A stretch of DNA of 64,000 nucleotides, from assembly GCA_018881555.1 (NCBI GenBank), contig JACAXG010000055.1, positions 868,001-932,000 on the forward strand. Direction: 5' to 3'. The notes below the pieces were generated by a model. It made no database searches, was not told the DNA's origin, and saw only the letters and a list, made by a program, of their open reading frames with translations. Below, one piece after another: positions 54,605-64,000 of this stretch (position 1 is the stretch's first letter; the number at the start of each line of letters is the position of its first letter). The position numbers and the translations under genes are program-made. The stretch comes from Amblyornis subalaris (taxonomy: Eukaryota > Chordata > Aves > Passeriformes > Ptilonorhynchidae).

Positions 54605-55522
54605 AAACTCCCACTTTGTTTACGAGTCAGGAGATGCTTTTTAATGCATGAATTAAGTGGATGAAGCACTGCGCAAAAGAGGTGAGCCCCCAAAAATGCT
54701 AGGAGTCAAGACCAGCAAAGCCAGTCATGGCAAAATCAGGGCTTAACAAGAGCTTGTCTGAGCACTTTGCTAGTTAAATGGAGGAGAAAACTAAAGCATC
54801 AGCTGCTGCTTTAGGGAGNATGGATCGTTGCTATTATACCAACGAGCATTTCAGAGGTTCCTAAATTGTCTTCTGTCTCACACTCAAAACTGCCACATTT
54901 GAACACTGAAAAATATTGTTTCACTTCCAGCTAAATGCATTTTAATGGCTTCTAGACAGCCGTAAAGCTGAGCAACAAGCATAATTCTTCAAACAGGATA
55001 TAACATCTAGTGAGTTTCTTGATTATCCAACTCAATCTGATTCTCTACAGATTTCCAGTGACTCACACTTTTGTATAAGATATATTTCTAATAGAATGGA
55101 TTCATTTACCAGCTTGGATATCTTTCTTTATGTTATACTGTGAGGATTTATTATTCCCCATCAATCTGTATTTTATCAACCTACTCTCTAAATTTCCTTT
55201 ACAAGAAAGGATTTTATTTCATGATTTCCNTTAGCTTGGAGATCATATTTGGCTTCCTGCAACATTTTTTTCAACCTAGGAACTTCAGGAAGTTTGGCTG
55301 CCTGTCAGTAATTTGGTTTTAGTTAGGCCCAAGTAAAAATGTACATGAGGAAAATGATGGGGTCTATAAATGCTCTGTAGAAAGTATTTTCTTTCTTGGA
55401 ATCATTAGGAAAAAAACTCAGAGGTCAAACCTGTGCATCCACNAGTCACAAAATCTTCACTGATACCCTGCAAATTCCTACTTTTACCTGCAATGATCTT
55501 CAAAAAATCTGTAATAATAAAG

Positions 55523-55572
55523 TAGAATATCATAGAACATCTCAAGTTGGAAGGGAACCGTAAGGATCACTG
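55523..55572 (-). mobile_element. CR1 3' terminal fragment, antisense
   Basis: TAGAATATCATAGAACATCT followed by CAAGTTGGAAGGGAACC and AAGGATCAC is the reverse complement of a CR1 3' end. Only about 50 bp remain, and the 5' boundary is not clear. Confidence 0.75.
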
Positions 55573-55873
55573 CTGTCCTAGGTACTGGGTATTTTACTTT
55601 ACTAGTTACATCTCTGTAGTAAATGAATGTTTTAGAATAATATTGGGATAAATGTACCTTCCACAAACTCACTGCAAAAAATCATTTGCATAGATGTGCT
55701 TCTACTTACTAATATTAGAGTTAGGAATTCTCAGACTACTGTGCTATCTGCTGCCTTGTCTGCAAGGTTCAGTCAATGATACTGGTTGTTTGGCTTTCAT
55801 TCATATTGTTTATTCCTGCATCTTAAGTGAATTGATTAACTTCAGTGATTATAGGGGATTTCCTGAATGAGAT

Positions 55874-55937
55874 CGGATGGGTCCATTTTCCGCCATAAGT
55901 CGGAAGAACGCGTGGTTTTAATGTCTGGTGAAGCTCG
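55874..55937. promoter_or_regulatory. CpG cluster with a YY1-like core (candidate conserved non-coding element)
   Basis: Six CpGs lie in 64 bases (55874, 55891, 55901, 55909, 55911 and 55936) in intron that is otherwise very CpG-poor. CCGCCAT at 55890-55896 is the reverse complement of the YY1 core ATGGCGG, and AACGCGTGG follows. No repeat family was recognised that would explain the CpGs. Function is inferred. Confidence 0.4.
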
Positions 55938-58900
55938 TGCATGTGACAACAGATTTAAAAGACAGGAGATGGACAAGTATCCAAAAGAATGAGGTTAGGA
56001 TTAACACTGTGGCTTTTTGTTTGATTCATTCAATCAATGACATTTTTAAGAATCCCTCATGACAGTTCTTTTTCGAAGCTACCCAGTCATCTCAAAGGCA
56101 ATGGCATTTTTGTTAGTTTCAAAACAGTTATATTGCTCTCCATTCTAGCTCTCTGACATTTTGATAGTTAAATAAAAGAAACCTATAATCTTAGTCATCA
56201 TCCTAGGGTCATGCACTTTTTAGAACATAAGACTGGATAAAACATAAGGTAGCACTTCTACGTGTTTTTGTTTCTCTCAGCCTTCCAGTTCAGCTGACGG
56301 GTCTTCCTGATGCATGGTGAATTCCCATTCAAAAACAAAATGAGGATTCATTTACTGTGGTGACAGAGAAATGTATTAATACTGACTGTGGTACAAGAAA
56401 AGATGAAAAAGGGGAAAAAAGACCTGGACAACATGTACTATTGTGTGATTTCCCTGAAATTTCATCATGTTATTTGGTGCTCCATGTTATTCAGTGGCAA
56501 TTAAACCTTATTAGTTTGTTTTTCTCATTATTTTTTTAAACAGCGTTTAATGCCAGGAAAGCTGTTGAACATTGCAAATTGGAAAAATATATTGGCTATA
56601 TTTTGCTCTCACATATAGCTAAAAGTCTACTAGATTGATGGGGATCTTACAAGTCAGAGTAAAAACAGTTTATACCTTGAGTTACTTTGTTAAATTACAT
56701 GCACAACTACCCTTGGAGTTTTCCTNCCTGATGATGCTGTCTTCATTTTGAACTGCTGTTTTGACATTTGTAAAGTTTTAGCAAATGCTTCAGGAAAAGG
56801 TCAGTTTATAGTGACATTTTCCCTTTTCAAAAACCTACAGAGAGGACACTGAATACAGGTTTACTTGATAAGCCATTACGGATTTAAAAACACGTCTTTT
56901 TTTTTATACTGTGTTTTTGAACACCTATTTTTCACAATCTTTTTGTGGTTTTGGACTGTGCTCTAACCATTTACTAGAAAGCTCTTTTCATAGCACTCAG
57001 TTCTGAATGTTTTCCTTGCACACTGTTAACTTTAAAAATATTTCACAGTTTGGGGGTTTTGATCCAAGAATAAAGTGTTTAGAAAACATGGGGCTAGGGT
57101 ATTAATGTCACTGACTTACNCTCAAATATACTGAAAGAGCTCCTGCAAAAACCTCCCTGCCTGTCTGTGTGGTTGTGCANCATTTGCTCCTGGTCAGCTG
57201 TCCTGGGCTGTATGTGCAAACATTTTTTCTTTCCCCATTCAACCACTGGGTCATTTCCATCTGTCAGTCTGCTTTGTAATGGTTTGAAATGCACAAAATC
57301 AATTAGATATTGTCTAGTAATGTGAATCAATACTTTCTAACATAGCCAGAGCTTCTGTCAATGATGCCATTGAGTAATTTACTGTTTGGGGAATAAAGGT
57401 CCATTTATTAATGAGAATATGTCATCAATCTTTTTTCATATTTTCAAAATCAGAACATTCCAGTGCTTTCTCTCTGACATATTTTATGACAAAAAATATG
57501 GTTCTTCGAAGAAGTTCTCTGAATACTAAAGAAGAAATATTGCACTTTTTCAAAAACATAGAGTTACAGCGTGAGAAAATATATTGAGAAATATATTTCT
57601 GTCTGGATATAAGTATATTCCCTGCCCCTGAGCATTCTGTGCTCTCAGCTATCCAGGAATTATGTTGGTGCCCTAGTGAACACAAAATCTGTTTCTATCA
57701 AAACAAGGCATATCAACTTTAAATAATAAACACTTAGAGAAAACTTGTGAGAAGCTGTTCAGTGTTTCTACTGACAAGGTGGTTGTTAGGAAATAAATGC
57801 CATAGAAATATGTTCATAAATATATATTTTTAACCATGGCATTAACACCATGAATGCTGTATTTTTAATGATTGAGGGAATTGGCCTTTAGTCATTATGT
57901 ACTATACACTTTTTATACAGCAATGAGACAGAATGTGCAAACTGACCTTTTCTTTGAATGAATTAGAATAGAAATTCTACTGAGTTCTCAGGACTGTGTG
58001 TGCGTAGCTCATTAGAGCTGTCAAATTACCTGTGCTCACTGAGCTGATAGGATAGTATGATAGCAATATTTTATGTGGCCAGGTGATAGAAGTCCCATGA
58101 GCAAAATGGCTCAGTCCAACTTAGATGAAAAGACTAGTCAGGATATCTCCATGAAATACATTTAGTCAAAAGTTATATAGCCACTCTACCANCAGAAAGG
58201 AGAGAGATGTGGTTAGACATACTTGGTGAAGTTGATGGATGAGGNGGATGAAAATACCCACAGCAGCATTCTACCCTTTTCAAGAGCCAGCAGACATTCC
58301 TGTGAATGCTCAGTCTTTCTCAGTTTTCTATTTTTCAACTCTCATTGTTTTAGAGGGGATTATTTTTCAGCATTTATGTAGCATGTCCTTATTGGTACAC
58401 TCAAAGAAAATATTTTTGATTCCATAGAGTCAGAGCAAATTTTTCACAAATTATTTACCTCTCTTTTGACTGACCTACTTTGTATCACAAGAATAAAATC
58501 AAATAAAATCTATGTTCATATGTAGTTAATGAGAAGCATGTGGTTATTCAACAGGTTAGAACTCGGCCAATGAGAATATTCATAGCATGTACTATTTTGA
58601 ACTGCTGCTGCACTATTGTTTTTGATGGATTCACTTACAAAATGATAATATTCATGGCAGACCATCATATCTTAAGTAGAAATAGGATAATTGATGCTTT
58701 GCTTTAAAGGAAATACATTTGTTTACAAGATATTTATAACTTTCACCTTTTAGCTTTCAGGTGTAAAGTCTTGGACTGAATATTGCAGGAAAATAGAAAT
58801 GCAAGTGATATGCATTATAACATTCTAGNCTTCATGTTATTTGCAATCTTGAATTTTGCATTTTTTTCTCTAACAAAAAAAATTCATCAACTGACCCATA

Positions 58901-59932
58901 AGAACTTTAAAAGAGCTTTCCTTGCAGTATTAGCCATATTTACAAAAAGCATGTTTTATAAGATTTGTGCTATTTTGACATAACTTGACTCAGCATTGTT
59001 TCATGGGGTTTTGTGGGTAACCTCTTCAACTATAGCAATTTATTAGCTTTCTTTTTTTTGTGTGTTTTGGCCAAATAAACAGATTTCATTAATTATTTCT
59101 TTTCCATACTAACTAAATGATTCCATTTGATTTTTTTAGAGATTTTTTTTTCATTCTTCAGCTCAAGGTACTGAAACTTTCAAAAATTTCCAGTTTAAGT
59201 CCTATCAGTGAAAATCTCTTTCCTCTTTCTCTTTCCTGTCTTGTTTCTTCATGAAAATTCAGTAGTGGAGAGAAACCTGTCAGCAGAGCAATTGCCCATC
59301 TGACCTAGTTCACTCAATCTGAGCGATAGTCCATCCTGTTTGTAATTGACTAGTGATTATTTGGGGAATTTAAATCTTCTGTCTTTTTATGAAAGGGCTG
59401 AACTGAAATTTTTTTAGCCAAAATGTCCCGTACCAGAAGGTTTCAGGTTAGACTCAATGCTCCTAAACATATATGTAAACAATTAAATGCTAAATACTGA
59501 GAATACAATTTAGTTTTGTTTTGATTTTGATGGAGTGATTCAAAACTATATCCTTACCATAGGTCTGTGTACCTGCTGGGGTTAGTGCATGAGTAGCCCT
59601 GCTGAAATCATTGAAATTAACTGTATGCACAGAGTTAAACATATATGACCTTTTGCTTTCTCAGTTCATGCCTTTAATGTGAAAATGAAAAACAGTTTAA
59701 TGAGGTTTGTAAGCTACCTGAAACAAAATAGAAGAGTTAACTGTGCTTCTTTATGCCACTGCATTTTTCAAAGCCTGTGATAGTTGTCAGCTGGAGTTAC
59801 TTGGAAAGCATAATTTTGAGCTTTCACTGGTGGAAGAGAAAAGAAGTTTCATGACAGAAGTAGGAGATATATGCTGTTCAGTAAAACCTGCATATTTGAA
59901 AAGTGTTCAGAAAATAACAGTAAGATAAGACT

Positions 59933-59963
59933 GATTCTAATTCTATTCTAATTCTAATTCTAG
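59933..59963. repeat. short ATTCTA-type tandem repeat
   Basis: Imperfect tandem copies of ATTCTA (GATTCTAATTCTATTCTAAT and onward). It lacks the neighbouring CR1 body, so it is more simply a small microsatellite than a CR1 terminus. Confidence 0.65.
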
Positions 59964-61715
59964 AAATCTAATTGTGAGAGAATCCAAATAATCTGAACAT
60001 ACATAGTATAAAAAAAGAAGAGAAATGAAGACCTGACTTGATCATGCAAGAAAGTACTTAGGTACTTATGGAAAAAGTAGTTTCTGAGAGCAGAAGCATT
60101 TTGCTTTAAAAGACAAAGACCTAATAAAACCTATAACTGGGGACTAGATTTAGAGACATCTGAAACAAAACAAAGGAGAGTAGGTAGCACGGCAGCTCAC
60201 TCTGGAGGGCAGTGGATTGTTTACTTGNTTGTTCGGACTCTATTTCTATAGACTTTTACTGTGTTGCATTGATTTCTGTTGAATATAATGGTATTTAAAG
60301 CACTTGGTTTAAGTGTAGATACCTGTGTTCATGTGTCTTAAAGCAAATCATTCCCTTTGTGTTTTTCTGAGGAATATTCTCTAGGTCAAGGAGACNCGAT
60401 TGATGCAGGATTTCCTCTATGAAATCCTGTATGGGCCATGCCTTTGAAAAGGTCAGATTAGTCTGTCATATCACCCTGTGAAAGGCATGCATTTTCTTAC
60501 AGCCTGGAGCTCTCCTTAATCGGTTGCTGTACCTACATCAGTAGTAGAAATAATAAAGAATTTTCTGGGTGCTTTGTCCAGCATATCAGCTGAGCTTTCA
60601 GGTTGTTCTCTGTGTGTCTGAATGGTTTTGGAAATGATCATATATTTTTGCACTTACATTAAAGAAGTTAAATTCATGGTTTATCCTCTAGATAAGTACT
60701 GATTCAGACNTTTCCCAGTGAGCAGGGAGGGAGGTGCACTTGTGTGTATTCCACAGGGTATGAGAATGAGAATGCACAGGGTAGCTTCAAGGATTAGCTG
60801 GAGCTCCTGCGTCCTGATGCATCAAGTGAGATTGTGTAAAAGTCACATGCTGGTCTGATGTTCCATTGGCAGTCCTGCATGATGGTGGGCAAGTCAAACA
60901 TAACGACCAGGGTTTGTAAGCCAACTAGAAGTGGTTAAAGTTGCTTCTGCATTAGAGGTTAGCATCTAAAATGTGGCTAATTAAGACAAGTGAGGAGTGT
61001 GGAAGAAATTTAGGCATAAAATATATATCACNTAATTCACAACTGCTCTTTTAACGTGGAAAAAAAAAATTATTCTTCTAAAAGGTTAAAAAAGTAATAA
61101 AATNAAAAATAATAAAGAAGCCATTGCATTTATATATTTTTGCACTATGCAAATGTTGATTTCAATATGCCAAGTAATCAGAGAATTACATATCTAAATA
61201 TTTCTAATTACTTCAAAAGTAATGCTGCATATTCTTTCATGTTAATGCAGTGCTATGCCATTTTCCCTGTCTCTGTGGATAATATTACTTTTTTCTAGCT
61301 GATTTGCAGTCAACTTCAAAATTTGTTGCTCTCATTTGGTCATGCCAGTGTGCATTTATATTCTTCATGGTATCAAAAAATTTATTTTTTTTTCCATCCA
61401 GTCATTTAGAACTTACAGTGTTCTGTAAAAAGTATTGAGTATTCATAAAAAAACCAATTTAGGGACAAATATATATTCAATGTGGTTTTTTCAAGACTAT
61501 AAAATATTTTGGAGTATAAATGAGTGCTAAATTTTACATTTAGTTAAGAAGTTCATCTCTCTTCTTTTTAAAGTTCCGTAACATCTTTCTCTGAGATGCG
61601 TAATCACTTCCACTGGAGCACTAAAGGTTGGTAGTCCATTGGAGCAGTGGTGGATATTTTCTGCAAACTGTTTGCGTGATCAATTTTTGTTTTATTACTA
61701 TGTAAAGTGCTTTGA

Positions 61716-61730
61716 AATACCTTAGGTATT
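61716..61730. repeat. 7-bp palindrome AATACCT-T-AGGTATT
   Basis: Perfect 7-bp arms around a single T, preceded by GTAAAGTGCTTTGAA. The preceding stretch vaguely recalls ancient retroposon tails of vertebrates, but I cannot assign a family. Confidence 0.5.
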
Positions 61731-62770
61731 AAACAAACTTAAAAAATAAAGTTATGTTCTGTTCCGTGTACTTCTGTGCACACATTTCCTAGGATAGAAA
61801 AGTTGTTGCAAAGATTATAGAGGAGGTCAGACTGGCTAAACACAATCGTTCCCTTGGGCCATAAAAAAAAATCTAAGACTAATAACTAGTAGCAGTTTCT
61901 GTGAAGAAGTGAAAAGATAAACATTATTTTAGTACCTGAAAAGTATTGCATTTTTTTTTATTTCTAATAAAGTTAGGGAGAAATTGCAGTTCTGTTTTCA
62001 CGTATGACATATTGTATGTATTAATCTCTTTGAATTTTGTTTGTTCTGTTTTAGGAGAGTAAGTGAATCGTTTCATCAATTTTGTGTTACTTCAATATGG
62101 TTCTTCTCATTTTAAAGAAAATAGAACATTGTAATGCTCTCTAATCATTTACATAACATGTTTTTACAGCAGGAAGAAAAACATCCTCCAGCTATAACCT
62201 CTGTTGTCTACTGTGAAATTACTAGTATTTATTTAGGGTATGAAGTCTGAAAAATATAGTCAAAATTCTTAGCACAAGACATTATGGAGATTATCAGATA
62301 ATCAAAATTTAACTGGATTAAAAATTTACAAGTGGCTAGCCTGTTATTTAGATGAAGAAGTGTTCAACCCTTCTCTCAGAGGAGCTGTGAATGCTCTAAG
62401 ACCTAGGCCACAAGCTTAACTTTATAAGAAGGAAGATGGGCATATGTATATTTTAAATGCTACTTTACAGTGTTGTTTTTTTCATTCATTTTTTTATCAG
62501 GAAGCTTCTAGGCTTGTTGGTTTAAAATAGATACCCTGATTAAAATTAAAGGATCTGGCACTTTACTCCATTACAGCAATTCTAAATCTAGGTAAATTTT
62601 AAAAATATTAAAGTATACAAACTTTTTCACTGGAGGTGCTACCATTGCCTTTCCAAAGAAAAGTAAAAGATATCAAGGACCTTGTAAATCATTTTATTGC
62701 AGTAAAAAAGAGAAGTATATAGGGTATTCTAATTTGTTGAGATTGATTTACATTTTCTCTTTCCCAACAG

Positions 62771-62964
62771 TCCTTCAATGCAGGTTCTTGCAAGCCCAGG
62801 ACAGGTACCTCTTCCCTTTCAGGGGTTCTCAGTCCAACCTGACTCTCAGAATGGTTTCTCCTGATGAAAAAAACTTCAGTGGAGCTGAAAGACCAAGGCA
62901 ACAAGTGATCATCCTTGATACTCACAACAGCTCCTTCCAGTTCAGTTTTTTGCACAGCAATGAA
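62771..62964 (+). other. exon-like 194-nt block of unknown identity
   Basis: TTTCCCAACAG ends at 62770 as a good acceptor, and GTAAGG at 62965-62970 is a good donor. One frame (that of 62734-62982) is open throughout, reading for example LTLRMVSPDEKNFSGAE. However, the minus strand is also open over the same span, I recognise no domain, and it is not any known part of MAGI2. It may be a non-coding RNA exon, a cryptic exon or an unrecognised old repeat; chance is quite possible. Confidence 0.2.
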
Positions 62965-64000
62965 GTAAGGGAACTTCCCTGACTTTCCCCCAGCTTGGAT
63001 GGAAGTACTGTGCCAGGAAGATTAACTAAGCAGATTAAGTGCAGTAACTTTTATGACTTGTCTAACAGAACCACGCAGTGACATTCACAATGCAATATGA
63101 TTACAGTGTTAGATCTTTTAACCCACAGCCAGGAGTCATTTCATTCACTCTCCCAGCATGGCATAAGGCAGTTTAAGAGCGCATAGCAATACTATAAAGT
63201 CATTTGGAGCAGGAATAAAGACTGCCTTAATCATGTGAAATTCTAACCAGAATTTTGCTATAGAGTAGGAACTTAGGCAAAAAGACCACCACTTCATGAT
63301 AGCCAGGAAAAAAAAAAAAAATAGAAGTTGAAAATCCAGGTCATTACAATAAATATTTAAGAATTTTATGTATCAACCAAAGTCATGTTACTTAATATCA
63401 TTTTCATGTTTATCAGGTTTAACGGTCTGTGTTTCCTGCTGGAGACAGTCTTTCTCACAACCTGATAGGAACTAAAGAAAAAAAGATAACAGAAACATTC
63501 TGTCAGCTTTGCTTACAGTTAGTAAACCTATATTTTACTGACAGAATTTTCTCTCACAAAAGTGAGATATGTCCCTTTAATGCTAAAAATACATGAATTA
63601 AAGAATCCTCTTTTTGAGGTTTTGTGTGTATGAAAAACCACAGTGCCAACAAGTGTTCTTTGTGCATGTAGCTGCTCAATTCACAAAAGATAGGTTTGTG
63701 ACCTCTGGCTCCTGAACTGCAGATGTGCAGAGAGGATCAGACCTAAGCATGATATTTGAAGATAATTTTAACTAATTGTAAATGACCATATGCCAGATTT
63801 CGTCAGTATTAGGGAGGGGTTAGAAGACACATTCATGTCTACTGCATGTTTGAAAAGTCTTGTTCCAAATACAACCACTTAGACAGCGACAGGACCTAGC
63901 AAACCGTGGTAAAAGCTCATCTACANTGTGTGATTTTTCCTGTAGTCCTGGTTGTTCCTCAGGGTGGCTTTGAAGACTCCTAAACCCATCCTCCCTTAGC

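Larger units (their letters stand above)
47991..55522. other. MAGI2: intronic sequence, no gene
   Basis: About 7.5 kb of AT-rich intron with an A(21) tract at 49194-49214 and A-rich runs near 53888. The stretch 54430-54990 is less AT-biased and carries an X-box-like dyad, listed separately. No coding exon was recognised. Confidence 0.6.
55573..64000. other. MAGI2: intronic sequence, no gene
   Basis: About 8.4 kb of intron to the window end. It includes the CpG cluster at 55874-55937, a short hexamer-type repeat at 59933-59963, the palindrome at 61716-61730 and an exon-like block at 62771-62964. No MAGI2 exon was found. Confidence 0.6.

Noticed and set aside
62689..62955. 88-codon minus-strand frame
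   Set aside because: No domain, no splice signals in that orientation were evident, and it overlaps the plus-strand exon-like block; at most one of the two could be real.

Overview
The window is AT-rich vertebrate nuclear DNA, almost all of it intron, from a bird and most probably a songbird (passerine). The bird call rests on the repeats. The recognisable interspersed repeats are 3' ends and fragments of the non-LTR retrotransposon CR1, one LTR, and one SINE; I recognised no mammalian L1, Alu or MIR copies. The passerine call rests on the SINE at about 47849-47990. It has a tRNA-Ile-like head fused to a CR1 3' tail, the architecture known for the TguSINE1 type of passerines. Isolated single ambiguous bases (n) are scattered throughout, and there is no long gap.

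One protein-coding exon can be identified with confidence: 3724-3840 on the + strand, 117 nt, with good splice sites on both sides. It encodes 39 residues, with split codons at each end, of the scaffold protein MAGI2 (membrane-associated guanylate kinase, WW and PDZ domains 2). These residues lie at the start of the guanylate-kinase-like domain, just after the first PDZ domain. Bases 1-3723 are therefore the end of the upstream MAGI2 intron, and 3841-64000 is at least 60 kb of the next intron. MAGI2 is known for very large introns in vertebrates, so this layout is expected. I did not find the next MAGI2 exon.

Layout: 1-3723, upstream intron; 3724-3840, MAGI2 exon; 5255-6393, an antisense solo LTR with a CpG-rich, promoter-like part and a candidate target-site duplication; 7815-7960, CR1 3' end (+); 16730-16882, internal CR1 fragment (+); 21947-22571, CR1 3' part (-); 35934-36156, internally deleted CR1 (-); 47849-47990, tRNA/CR1 SINE (+); 55523-55572, small CR1 3' end (-). 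By my own rough sum the recognised interspersed repeats cover about 4% of the window. The rest is unique-looking intron with homopolymer tracts, several short palindromes or hairpins, and a few places that look like candidate conserved non-coding (enhancer-type) elements. These are 12233-12280, 40683-40712, 54591-54604 and 55874-55937.

I see no gene cluster, CRISPR array, operon or other new multi-gene system, and nearly all open reading frames here look like chance frames. The items most worth checking are the LTR promoter inside the intron, the SINE as a lineage marker, the internally deleted CR1, the CpG cluster at 55.9 kb, the palindromes at 12.2 kb and 40.7 kb, and an exon-like 194-nt block at 62771-62964.
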